A DNA stretch of 64,000 nucleotides, from positions 382,661 to 446,660 of the forward strand of contig JAKLIF010000001.1 of NCBI GenBank assembly GCA_022709755.1, written 5' to 3'. The notes below the pieces were generated by a model, which made no database searches, had not been told where the DNA came from, and worked only from the letters and a program-made list of their open reading frames with translations. The stretch is from Elusimicrobiota bacterium (GTDB taxonomy: Bacteria; Elusimicrobiota; Elusimicrobia; FEN-1173; JAKLIF01). The position numbers and the translations under genes were made by a program. Shown one piece after another: positions 1 to 6,662 of this stretch (positions are counted from its first letter, which is position 1; every line of letters starts with the position of its first letter).

Positions 1-93
1 CATGACAGCCCGACCGGACAAAAAGGCGAACGAAGCCGTCAGACTGGTTTTCCCCGTACCACCTTTTCCGCTCAAAACAACCAATTCCCTCAT
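1..93 (-). CDS. MinD/Mrp-family P-loop ATPase, N-terminal fragment (runs off the window)
   Basis: Only the first 31 codons are present. They read MRELVVLSGKGGTGKTSLTA, followed by a hydrophobic stretch. SGKGGTGKT is the deviant Walker A motif of the MinD/Mrp/NBP35 group, with the extra lysine. The start lies 10 bases after the stop of the next MinD-type gene, so the two form a tandem pair. Such pairs, each usually carrying a ferredoxin insert, are common beside NifX-like and DUF134 genes and are thought to carry or insert Fe-S clusters. Whether this copy also has a ferredoxin insert cannot be seen. Confidence 0.85.
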   Translation of the reverse strand, partial: MRELVVLSGKGGTGKTSLTASFAFLSGRAVM

Positions 94-103
94 AACGAGA
101 ACA

Positions 104-1000
104 TCACGATGAACACGATCGTCCATCCATCCTTAAACCATCAGACCGGTTCATCGCCTCTTGTATCTCCCCCCACAACGCGATGAAAATATCCCTCACC
201 ACCGGAAGAGTATCGACAATATTATCCCCTCGGGAATACACCTCAGCCACTTTCCGGTCCTCCGGGATTTCCGCGAATATCCGTATATTTCCTTTCTCGC
301 AATAATCATGGATACGGCAATCCTCCCCTTCAAACCGATTGATCACCACACCGAACTGCAAACCCAGATGACTGAGAGAGGAAACAGCCAGTTTTAAATC
401 ATTCAGTCCGAAAGGCGTTGGTTCCGTGACCAGAAGGACAAGATCCGCCCCATGAACAGCCGCCATCATGGGACACGCCGTGCCAGGTGGAGCATCGATG
501 AGGGTCCAGGGACGCCCTGACGGGGATCGTCGGACGGCGCGGATCACGCGAGGGGACGAGGTTTCAGCCACGTTAATCTTCCCCGCGACGAATTCGATCC
601 GCCCGGCCAACCCCTCCTCCACAACCCCCACAGCCCGATCTGCCTCTCGAATAGCCCCTTCCGGACACGCCCAAGAACAGCCGCCGCACCCCTTGCACAA
701 TTCAGGGAAAACCTGCGGTTTTCCTGCCAACATCACGATCCCACTGAACCGACAGATGGAGGCACAGTGCCCGCAAGATCGGCAACGTCCCGCATCAATC
801 ACTGGCACGGGAACGGTCACCAGAGTCGAACGATCAATCTTCGGCTTCAGAAAAAGGTGGGCATTCGGCTCCTCCACATCGCAATCGAGGAACCGGATGG
901 GACCAGGCGCGGTCAACGCCAAACTGACCGCAACCGTGGTCTTACCGGTCCCCCCTTTTCCCGAAGCGATGACAATCGATCTCGACGGGATATCACCCAT
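104..1000 (-). CDS. MinD-family ATPase with inserted 2x[4Fe-4S] ferredoxin domain
   Basis: This is a 298-residue cytoplasmic P-loop ATPase. The deviant Walker A SGKGGTGKT is at residues 13-21. A ferredoxin insert follows, with CRSCGHCASIC at about 73-83 and CKGCGGCSWACP at about 102-113. IDAPPGTACP further on is the usual MinD/Mrp switch region. Known relatives bind ATP and Fe-S clusters and are proposed cluster carriers or assembly factors. The ATG at 1000 was chosen because homologues begin just before the P-loop and because the frame extended upstream would run through the end of the NifX-like gene. It is the second MinD-type gene of the DUF134-led operon. The exact target protein is unknown. 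Confidence 0.9.
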   Translation of the reverse strand: MGDIPSRSIVIASGKGGTGKTTVAVSLALTAPGPIRFLDCDVEEPNAHLFLKPKIDRSTLVTVPVPVIDAGRCRSCGHCASICRFSGIVMLAGKPQVFPELCKGCGGCSWACPEGAIREADRAVGVVEEGLAGRIEFVAGKINVAETSSPRVIRAVRRSPSGRPWTLIDAPPGTACPMMAAVHGADLVLLVTEPTPFGLNDLKLAVSSLSHLGLQFGVVINRFEGEDCRIHDYCEKGNIRIFAEIPEDRKVAEVYSRGDNIVDTLPVVRDIFIALWGEIQEAMNRSDGLRMDGRSCSS

Positions 1001-1017
1001 GTTGATTGCGATCGGAA

Positions 1018-1350
1018 TCAGCGACCGACAGATATTTCCGTCTTCAATGCATTGACCGCATCGGCCACGCATCCCTGGATCTTCGTCCTCACAGGGATCC
1101 CCGCCCTTTTGAGGGCCTCCTCCGCTTTCGGGCCACATTCACCGGTCAAGACCATATTGGCACCCAAACCGGATACGGTTTCAGCAGACTGAATGCCAGC
1201 CCCATGACCGGCTTCCCGGCCGACCTCATTGGAAACCGCCCGATGTTCACCTGTCTCCGTATCGATCAGGACAAAAAATGCCGCCCGACCAAAACGGGGG
1301 TCGATTTCGGAATCCAATGACTCCCCCGTCGATGTCACAACCACCTTCAT
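1018..1350 (-). CDS. NifX/NifB-type iron-molybdenum cofactor-binding domain protein
   Basis: This 110-residue protein is one domain of the NifX/NifB C-terminal/NafY fold. It starts MKVVVTSTGESLDSEIDPRF and contains the family pattern GRAAFFVLIDTETGE and, near the end, TGECGPKAEEALKRAGI. Family members bind Fe-S or Fe-Mo-type clusters. Stand-alone copies next to MinD-ferredoxin ATPases are widespread in organisms without nitrogenase, and no nif gene is visible here. The ATG at 1350 overlaps the upstream stop as ATGA, so translation is probably coupled. The role in Fe-S trafficking is inferred from the neighbourhood. Confidence 0.85.
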   Translation of the reverse strand: MKVVVTSTGESLDSEIDPRFGRAAFFVLIDTETGEHRAVSNEVGREAGHGAGIQSAETVSGLGANMVLTGECGPKAEEALKRAGIPVRTKIQGCVADAVNALKTEISVGR

Positions 1351-1538
1351 GCGCGTGACCCCGACGTCCCCGGTCTGACTTCCGACGGTTTGACTCGGGT
1401 GATTCCGGTCAACTGTCCTCGACCGCCATGAATACCCCGACAACTCCCATCTCTCAATCGGACTCGGAAACGTTGCCTGTTCCCGCAACAACCGGAGTCG
1501 GCCTGTCTTCCTTGCCCCATTCCATTTCTGTTTTGCAT
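1347..1538 (-). CDS. Small Gly/Arg-rich protein of the NifX-MinD cluster
   Basis: This is a 63-residue protein beginning MQNRNGMGQGRQADSGCCGN, rich in Gly and Arg, with an adjacent Cys pair. I do not recognise it as a defined family member. Small Met/Gly-rich proteins (DUF5320-type) occupy the same position in related clusters, and the N-terminus resembles them loosely. It is supported as a gene by context: it starts 2 bases after the DUF134 gene ends, and its stop overlaps the NifX-like start as ATGA. A metal-binding or cluster-related function is only a guess. Confidence 0.55.
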   Translation of the reverse strand: MQNRNGMGQGRQADSGCCGNRQRFRVRLRDGSCRGIHGGRGQLTGITRVKPSEVRPGTSGSRA

Positions 1539-1539
1539 A

Positions 1540-2031
1540 TCAATGACCTCCTTTATCCATCCTATTTAAAATGTGTCCCCGGCACCGATGCGCCCGGTGA
1601 CGCCCCCTCCGTCTTAAAGAATCCATCCTCTCTTCCTTTTGAACCCGGACTCCGCCACAGCGGGGACATGCCACCGCCTTTTTGGGGTCGACAGATTCAA
1701 CCCACTGATGCCGACAATCCACGCAAACAAGCGACACCGGGGATATTTTCACCTGCCCCCCCTCGATCCGGAGAGCCTTTCCATTCACCAAAGCGTCCGC
1801 AATCTTCTTTCTCCCCTGTTCGACGATATTTCCGAAGGTCTGCCGAGAAACATTCATTTTTTGGGCCGCCGCCTCCTGATACATCCCCTCCAAATCGGCC
1901 ATTCGAACAGCCTCGAATTCATCCAGCGTCATCACTATTTCCTCCAAATCAACGATCGGGATCCCGCGCGGCTTAAAATAGACCACCCGCGGCTCGTTCC
2001 ATACATGTCGACATTTAAACGGTCGTGGCAT
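1540..2031 (-). CDS. DUF134 (UPF0251) family helix-turn-helix regulator with C-terminal zinc ribbon
   Basis: The protein has 163 residues. The N-terminal part (MPRPFKCRHVWNEPRVVYFK, then LDEFEAVRMADLEGMYQEAA and MNVSRQTFGNIVEQGRKKIA) is the DUF134 signature with a sigma-70 region 4-like HTH at about residues 35-80. The C-terminal part has two CxxC pairs (CVDCRH and CPRCGG), a likely zinc ribbon. DUF134 proteins are predicted DNA-binding regulators. A 24-bp near-perfect palindrome sits on its own promoter, which fits autoregulation. It leads the operon with the NifX-like and MinD genes. The start has a GGAGGGG Shine-Dalgarno. Confidence 0.9.
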   Translation of the reverse strand: MPRPFKCRHVWNEPRVVYFKPRGIPIVDLEEIVMTLDEFEAVRMADLEGMYQEAAAQKMNVSRQTFGNIVEQGRKKIADALVNGKALRIEGGQVKISPVSLVCVDCRHQWVESVDPKKAVACPRCGGVRVQKEERMDSLRRRGRHRAHRCRGHILNRMDKGGH

Positions 2032-2041
2032 CGGCCCCTCC

Positions 2042-2065
2042 TATTATTGGCATATGCTAATAATA
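2042..2065. promoter_or_regulatory. Palindromic operator upstream of the DUF134 operon
   Basis: The left half reads TATTATTGGCAT and the right half ATGCTAATAATA. These are reverse complements with one mismatch, giving a 24-bp palindrome centred between 2053 and 2054. It covers the -10 hexamer and the expected transcription start of the DUF134 gene and ends 10 bases before its start codon. A repressor bound here would block transcription. The DUF134 protein itself is the obvious candidate, but that is inference. Confidence 0.75.
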
Positions 2066-2089
2066 TCAGGCAGACCCCCCGCTTGTCAA
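2060..2089 (-). promoter_or_regulatory. Sigma-70-type promoter of the DUF134-NifX-MinD operon
   Basis: On the minus strand a perfect TTGACA (2089-2084) is followed after 18 bases by TATTAT (2065-2060). The predicted start near 2053 leaves a leader of about 22 bases that includes the Shine-Dalgarno. The -10 lies inside the palindromic operator. From 2090 to 2186, between this promoter and the end of the permease gene, I see nothing else. Confidence 0.7.
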
Positions 2090-2186
2090 GGTTTTGAATC
2101 CGATCAAGGAATGGGGATCAAGGAGAGGACAGAATATCGAACCACAAAATCAAAACTGTTTTCCCCCTTCAGGCCATCAATCGAGG

Positions 2187-3170
2187 TCAATAATGCCGAT
2201 CCAATCGTTCCCCATACGCCATCGAAAAGGCCCGACAGAACGGACAGAACCGGCCCCAGCCGGAGACCAGCCGCAAGGTCCGCTCACGCCCCAGAATCAC
2301 GTTCAGGAAATTATGCAACGGGCAGAACCGGCATACTTGAGCCAGGGCGAGACGGAACGGGGCCCACCCCCAGCCGACCTTGGCGAGGCCGGCCAGGAGA
2401 GCCATCACGCCGAAAGAGCACACCACGGCCGCGCCCGTGGGAAGGTCCCAGACGGCGGACATATAGACCCCCGCGACACTGCCCAGGGAACCCAACAGCC
2501 ATCCCAGCACCAGCCGCGTCCCGAACCTCTTTGAGAACAACATCGCGCACACCGCCGGGATGATGAGGAACGAGAACACCAGCAACACCCCGGCGATCTC
2601 CACGGAACTGGTCACGACGAACCCGAAGGTCATGTAGAAGAGAAAATCCCACCCCCGCACGGACAATCCCGCCCGGACGGCTTCGTCGGGCTGAGTGGAG
2701 ATGAGGATGAATCTCTTCCGGAACATCACGTGGATCACCCCGATGACGCTGTAGAGAAACAACATCTTCAGGATGTCCTCCCAACTCACGAACAGGATGT
2801 TCCCGACCAGCATGTCCTTGATGTGTCCCGCCTCGGAGGGAGCCCTCTCCAAGGCCAGGACCGTCGTGGCCGCCGCCACCACATAGACGATGCCGATGAT
2901 CGCTTCATGGGGCACATCCCGTTCCCTGAAACGTGTCAACGAGAACACGGCGGCTCCCACGAACGTGAACCCCAACGAGAAGACATAGGCGCCCGTGGTA
3001 TGGAGTGGCACGCCGAAGAGGAAAGCCACCACGCTCCCCAGCGCCGCGATCTGAGCCAAGGCCAGATCCACGAAGATGACCTCGCGCTCCACCACGTGGA
3101 TGCCCAGATAGGCATGGATCCCCGTCAAGATGAGACAGGCCGCAAAAGGCGCCAGCATCAATTCAATCAT
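2187..3170 (-). CDS. ZnuB-like permease of a zinc/manganese ABC transporter
   Basis: This is a polytopic inner-membrane permease of the ABC-3 family (ZnuB/TroC/MntB), about 327 residues with eight or nine hydrophobic segments. The N-terminus (MIELMLAPFAACLILTGIHA, then EREVIFVDLALAQIAALG) is characteristic of the family. A C-terminal extension of about 60 residues contains the Cys clusters CRFCPLHN and CPFC, which is unusual. The ATG at 3170 is preferred because of its strong G-rich Shine-Dalgarno. An ATG at 3188 overlaps the znuA-like stop (ATGA) and adds six residues. It follows the binding-protein gene directly. No cognate ATPase gene is in the window. Confidence 0.88.
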   Translation of the reverse strand: MIELMLAPFAACLILTGIHAYLGIHVVEREVIFVDLALAQIAALGSVVAFLFGVPLHTTGAYVFSLGFTFVGAAVFSLTRFRERDVPHEAIIGIVYVVAAATTVLALERAPSEAGHIKDMLVGNILFVSWEDILKMLFLYSVIGVIHVMFRKRFILISTQPDEAVRAGLSVRGWDFLFYMTFGFVVTSSVEIAGVLLVFSFLIIPAVCAMLFSKRFGTRLVLGWLLGSLGSVAGVYMSAVWDLPTGAAVVCSFGVMALLAGLAKVGWGWAPFRLALAQVCRFCPLHNFLNVILGRERTLRLVSGWGRFCPFCRAFSMAYGERLDRHY

Positions 3171-3184
3171 GGTCGGCCCCCCCC

Positions 3185-4087
3185 TCATGCGCCGGCCAAC
3201 TGGCCGACGATATGATCGAACAGGTCGAAGTATGTCTTGATCCCCGGCCTTCCCCCCACGGAACTGGGCACAACGAGAATCCTCGCGCCGGTCCGTTCCG
3301 ACACGGCCCGCGGACCCTGAAGCGGAAAGAACGGGTCCACCAATATGACGCGGGCCCCCCGGGCGACCATCACATCGACCAGCCGCGCCAGGTGAGCCGG
3401 GGTCGGAGGTATCCCGGGTTTCGGTTCGATATTACCGACGATCTCGAAACCGAACCGCGCCGCGAAATAGACCCAGGAGTTATGGTAGGTGACCAGGGGC
3501 GTCCCTTTCAAAGGAGCCAGCCGTTCCCGCCATTCCTCCAGTTTCCGATCGATCTCGGCATCAAAACGCTTCCGCCGATCGTCGAACAGGGCGGCCCTCT
3601 CCGGAGACAGCGTCGACAACACCCCGGCGATATGCCGGGCCATCACCTTCCCATGGACGGGATCCAGCCAGTAATGGGGGTTCCCATAGAGGTGAATGTC
3701 CCCCATGGACCCGTCGATCTTCCCCTCCGGCGTTTGAAGGAGCCCGACGCCGACAGAAGCATCCACATATCCCGGAGCTCCGTAGAAGATGCGTTCGTTC
3801 CGGGCGGAGGAGATGAGCGCATCCACCCACATGTCGATGTCCATCCCCACCTTCACCAGCACATCCGCGTTCTTGAGTTTCATCACCATGCTGGGGCGCG
3901 GTTCCACCAAATGAAGGTCCTGTTCCCCCGAGGAAAGACTCGCCACCGACACCGCGTCGCCTCCCACCGCTCGGACGATGGAGGCCAGGTCCTCGGAAGT
4001 GGTGACGACCCGGAGAGTTCGACTTTCGGCACGGCACACCGGGAGAAGACCCGTCAATACGAGTGAAACAAGAGCAAGGATCCTCAT
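3185..4087 (-). CDS. ZnuA/TroA-family zinc-binding periplasmic protein
   Basis: This is an exported solute-binding protein of about 300 residues. A signal peptide MRILALVSLVLTGLLPVCRA is followed by the cluster A-I fold. Likely metal ligands are the His residues in EQDLHLVEPRP, GDIHLYGNPHYWLDP and VTYHNSWVYF and the late acidic LVDPFFP. The His-rich loop seen in many ZnuA proteins is short here. The start at 4087 has GGAGG seven to eight bases upstream. The gene lies between the outer-membrane protein and the permease, in an operon led by a Fur-type regulator, so zinc is the likeliest ligand. Manganese cannot be excluded. Confidence 0.88.
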   Translation of the reverse strand: MRILALVSLVLTGLLPVCRAESRTLRVVTTSEDLASIVRAVGGDAVSVASLSSGEQDLHLVEPRPSMVMKLKNADVLVKVGMDIDMWVDALISSARNERIFYGAPGYVDASVGVGLLQTPEGKIDGSMGDIHLYGNPHYWLDPVHGKVMARHIAGVLSTLSPERAALFDDRRKRFDAEIDRKLEEWRERLAPLKGTPLVTYHNSWVYFAARFGFEIVGNIEPKPGIPPTPAHLARLVDVMVARGARVILVDPFFPLQGPRAVSERTGARILVVPSSVGGRPGIKTYFDLFDHIVGQLAGA

Positions 4088-4100
4088 GAGATCACCCTCC

Positions 4101-5264
4101 TTATTCCAATTCATGGCTGTGAGGCCCGATCCCGAAGGTCATCCGCACCCACCCCTCACTGATGTCATCGTCGCCCACACGACGGCGCTTGGCCTGAATC
4201 CGCAAGTCCGATGTTTCGGTGAGGTGGTATCCCACGATGGCGGACCCGGAGCGTTCGATCACCTTGTCCGGGAAAGCGTTGTCGGCGTAATCGAACCGCG
4301 CGCCCACGTCCCAATATTTGTTCAGGCGGCATTGAAGAAAGCTATACCCGCCCTGCCGGTGAAGTATTCCGACGGGGACTTCGCGTCGCAGGTGCATCCA
4401 CTCGTTCTGGAACGTCCAGCGGCGATAGGCCGTGGGCCAGAAACGGAATGTCATGTCCGCGCCGACCACCTGCGCCTTGTCCAGATGTTCCTCGTAATGT
4501 CCCCCCCGGCCCTGGGCGATGCTCCCGCCGATCTCCAACTCGCTTTTGGCCGTCGGCGCAAAAGAGGTCTTCGCGCGGCCCGTATAGACCTCATCGGCCA
4601 ACGAGAACTCCGTGCAGGGTTCTTCCTCGTAGATCGCCACATCGACCACGTTCCCATTCACATCTGTGACCTGGGTCGTTTCCACATCCTCGGACACGTG
4701 AGGATGGTGCCCCGCCACACGCCAGGCCCCTCCTTCGAACTGAAGGAAGAAAGGGAGCGGCATCAGATAATTCAACGTGCCGCCCTGCCCGACCAGACCG
4801 TGGTCTCCGAAAAAGTTGGTCAACACCAGGGGCTGATCGATCATCGGACGATGATGCTCGTGGATACGGTTCAATTTTCCGAAATTCACGTGGATTTTAC
4901 CCGCTTCGCCTCCCAACCCGTCCGCCAGATGAAGGAAGCTCGCCTTCGCCTCGCAGATTTCGGCTTCATACTCCCCGTCGTGCCGATGGATGGCCAGAAA
5001 CACGTCGGCCCGCATCTCGGGATAGATGTATCCCTGAAAAGCGGTCTCCACGTCGCTCAGCTCCAGGCGGTCCTTTGCGGAATCCGTCTTATCGTCGCTG
5101 ACATGGCCGTCGAGGACCCCGACGACGCTGATATCGGGCAGATTGAGGGGCGTTCCCCTCATCCCCGGCAGGGGCGTGGCGGATTCCATAATGTTTGTTT
5201 CAGCGACAACGACAGGCGGGACTAAAAGACAAAAACATACGATGAATGAAAACATGTGTTTCAT
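4101..5264 (-). CDS. Outer-membrane beta-barrel (porin-like) protein of the zinc operon
   Basis: The protein has 387 residues with an N-terminal signal sequence MKHMFSFIVCFCLLVPPVVV. The body alternates hydrophobic and polar residues as in amphipathic beta strands and is rich in His and acidic residues (for example IHEHHRP and AGHHPHVSEDVE). I see no TonB-dependent plug motif. Similar proteins occur in zinc-regulated loci of other diderms, so I infer a porin or channel helping zinc cross the outer membrane. The start at 5264 has AGGAGG six bases upstream. It ends 14 bases before the znuA-like gene. Confidence 0.7.
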   Translation of the reverse strand: MKHMFSFIVCFCLLVPPVVVAETNIMESATPLPGMRGTPLNLPDISVVGVLDGHVSDDKTDSAKDRLELSDVETAFQGYIYPEMRADVFLAIHRHDGEYEAEICEAKASFLHLADGLGGEAGKIHVNFGKLNRIHEHHRPMIDQPLVLTNFFGDHGLVGQGGTLNYLMPLPFFLQFEGGAWRVAGHHPHVSEDVETTQVTDVNGNVVDVAIYEEEPCTEFSLADEVYTGRAKTSFAPTAKSELEIGGSIAQGRGGHYEEHLDKAQVVGADMTFRFWPTAYRRWTFQNEWMHLRREVPVGILHRQGGYSFLQCRLNKYWDVGARFDYADNAFPDKVIERSGSAIVGYHLTETSDLRIQAKRRRVGDDDISEGWVRMTFGIGPHSHELE

Positions 5265-5291
5265 GATGATCCTCCTCATAAATAAGAATAT

Positions 5292-5307
5292 CTGCGCGAT
5301 CGCGCAG
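5292..5307. repeat. Perfect 16-bp palindrome between two zinc-operon genes
   Basis: CTGCGCGATCGCGCAG is a perfect inverted repeat with no loop, in the 72-base gap between the small exported protein gene and the outer-membrane protein gene. No T-run follows on either strand, so it is not an obvious terminator. It could be an internal regulatory site or a transcript-processing hairpin. I know no assigned function. Confidence 0.4.
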
Positions 5308-5336
5308 GGACTCGGATAGAAAATGCTACAGGAGGA

Positions 5337-5627
5337 TCAACGGGGAGGGGCGCGGGCGGGAACTGCGGAAGATACGACAAATCGTCTGAACGAGATCACG
5401 GTCTCCGGGACCTCCACCGAAAGAAGCTGATCGGAGACGGACACACCACCGGATTCCATACTCGGATAAGAATGACCCGCATTCCAAACGCAGACGGAAC
5501 AGTTCTCATGAGCGGGAGAGATCCCCGTCCGATGACCCGAATGGGAATGGAACGTCGCCCCCAGGACGACTCCCAGCAGGAGGGCGGCCAACGATGCGGA
5601 AATAAGTTTTTGAGGAAGTCTGATCAT
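5337..5627 (-). CDS. Small exported protein with HxxCxxC motif (DUF2946-like)
   Basis: The protein has 96 residues: a hydrophobic signal or anchor (LISASLAALLLGVVLGA), then HSHSGHRTGISPAHENCSVC, which carries a His cluster and HENCSVC. Small DUF2946-type proteins with such an HxxCxxC motif occur in copper and zinc loci and are presumed periplasmic metal binders. Its ATG overlaps the stop of the preceding gene as ATGA, so it belongs to the Fur-led operon. Function is inferred only from motif and context. Confidence 0.6.
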   Translation of the reverse strand: MIRLPQKLISASLAALLLGVVLGATFHSHSGHRTGISPAHENCSVCVWNAGHSYPSMESGGVSVSDQLLSVEVPETVISFRRFVVSSAVPARAPPR

Positions 5628-6139
5628 CGATCCTCGTAATCTTCCGTCATAAACAGGTCGCCGTCGGTCATATTGACGACCAAAGACGCCTGTTTTTCAT
5701 AGCCATATCCTTCGCTTTTCCATTGATAGAATTTATTGCGGGCCGATTCCGTCAACCGAAACACGAGACCCTTCTTGGTCTCCGTGCTGACCACCCGCAC
5801 GCGCAATCGCGTGGATTGGACCAAAACGATCGATTGTCGGCCATAAGTCGCCCCCGTGGCCAACTGAAGGCCATCGGCAATGCCCGTCATGGGCAGTTTG
5901 GAATCATATTCAACCAACACGAACGCTCCCATCTTCTTCTCAAGACCCAACCGCTTCACCGCATGATCGCCGATACGAGCCCCCAGAACAGCCCATGGAT
6001 CGGAATGACCGTGGAATTCACGAACGGAAGCGGCGGATGTCGGCGGCTTGAGTTCCACGACATCCGTGAGAGAAGCGGCGTTCAGAGAAACAGACACAGC
6101 CAAAGCCACTGCCATCGCAACCGGAATATTTTTATTCAC
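5624..6139 (-). CDS. Exported FmdE-domain-like protein
   Basis: This is a 171-residue protein with a signal peptide (MNKNIPVAMAVALAVSVSLN). The stretch EFHGHSDPWAVLGARIGDHA resembles the N-terminal signature of FmdE-type domains (F-H-G-H, then Gly-x-Arg). FmdE domains were named from formylmethanofuran dehydrogenase operons, but most members are not part of that enzyme and many bind zinc. The usual Cys ligands are not evident here. It overlaps the fur-like gene by four bases and the next gene by four bases. A periplasmic metal-binding role in zinc acquisition is inferred. Confidence 0.6.
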   Translation of the reverse strand: MNKNIPVAMAVALAVSVSLNAASLTDVVELKPPTSAASVREFHGHSDPWAVLGARIGDHAVKRLGLEKKMGAFVLVEYDSKLPMTGIADGLQLATGATYGRQSIVLVQSTRLRVRVVSTETKKGLVFRLTESARNKFYQWKSEGYGYEKQASLVVNMTDGDLFMTEDYEDR

Positions 6140-6585
6140 AATACCCGCTCTCTCCTGTGAGTTTCCTTTTTACGGCAAGAACGGCACAGACCAAACAACT
6201 CCAGAACATGCGAGCTGATTTGAAATCCTTTCCGGGAGGCGGCATAGTCCATGAAATCATCAATGCGGCAAAGCGGGATGTCTTCGATCTGGTTGCAGGA
6301 GGTGCAGAACATATGGTGGTGATGGCGACCCTGATCCACTAAATCGAACCATCGGGAAGTTCCGTCGAACGAAATACTCCGCACCATCCCCTCCTTCTGA
6401 AGATGATTCAACGTCCGATGGATGGTCGCCAGGTCACACGCATTCTGCCCCATCGTGGTGTGGAGTTTTTTGGCCGTCACCGGCTGGGGAGACCGCGCCA
6501 GAAGCTCCAATACCCGTCTCCGTTCCCGGGTGGCATATCCACCCATCCTCCGCAGAAGGACATCCGCATCAATCCCGTTGGCCAT
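6136..6585 (-). CDS. Fur-family metalloregulator, probably Zur
   Basis: The protein has 149 residues. The winged-helix N-terminus includes YATRERRRVLELLARSPQPV and a recognition-helix region DLATIHRTLNHLQKEGMV. The metal region has RHHHHMFCTSC and C-terminal CRSC, the two CxxC pairs of the structural zinc site. Fur-family members repress metal-uptake genes. The ZnuA/ZnuB-type genes downstream suggest zinc sensing (Zur), though Fur or Mur cannot be excluded by sequence. The start at 6585 lies only seven bases from the -10 box, with no Shine-Dalgarno, so the message is probably leaderless. A 7-1-7 inverted repeat sits inside its promoter. Confidence 0.9.
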   Translation of the reverse strand: MANGIDADVLLRRMGGYATRERRRVLELLARSPQPVTAKKLHTTMGQNACDLATIHRTLNHLQKEGMVRSISFDGTSRWFDLVDQGRHHHHMFCTSCNQIEDIPLCRIDDFMDYAASRKGFQISSHVLELFGLCRSCRKKETHRRERVL

Positions 6586-6592
6586 GGCCGTT

Positions 6593-6621
6593 ACTCTACC
6601 TAATCTGCAAATGATTTGCAA
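6593..6621 (-). promoter_or_regulatory. Promoter of the fur/zinc operon
   Basis: Minus strand: TTGCAA (6621-6616), a 17-base spacer, then TAGAGT (6598-6593). The start codon at 6585 begins seven bases after the -10 box, so the predicted transcript starts at or next to the ATG. Confidence 0.6.
6606..6620. promoter_or_regulatory. 7-1-7 inverted repeat, candidate Fur/Zur box
   Basis: TGCAAAT-G-ATTTGCA is a perfect 7-1-7 inverted repeat, the architecture typical of Fur-family operators. It lies between the -35 and -10 of the fur-like gene and overlaps the -35, so binding would repress the whole zinc operon. Confidence 0.75.
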
Positions 6622-6662
6622 TTCTTTCGGGGGTCTGCCCCCCGACCGCTCCCCTTCTCGAT

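Noticed and set aside
5292-5307. Cyanobacterial HIP1 element, since the palindrome contains GCGATCGC
   Set aside because: A single occurrence in a GC-rich genome. HIP1 is recognised by high copy number, which is not seen.
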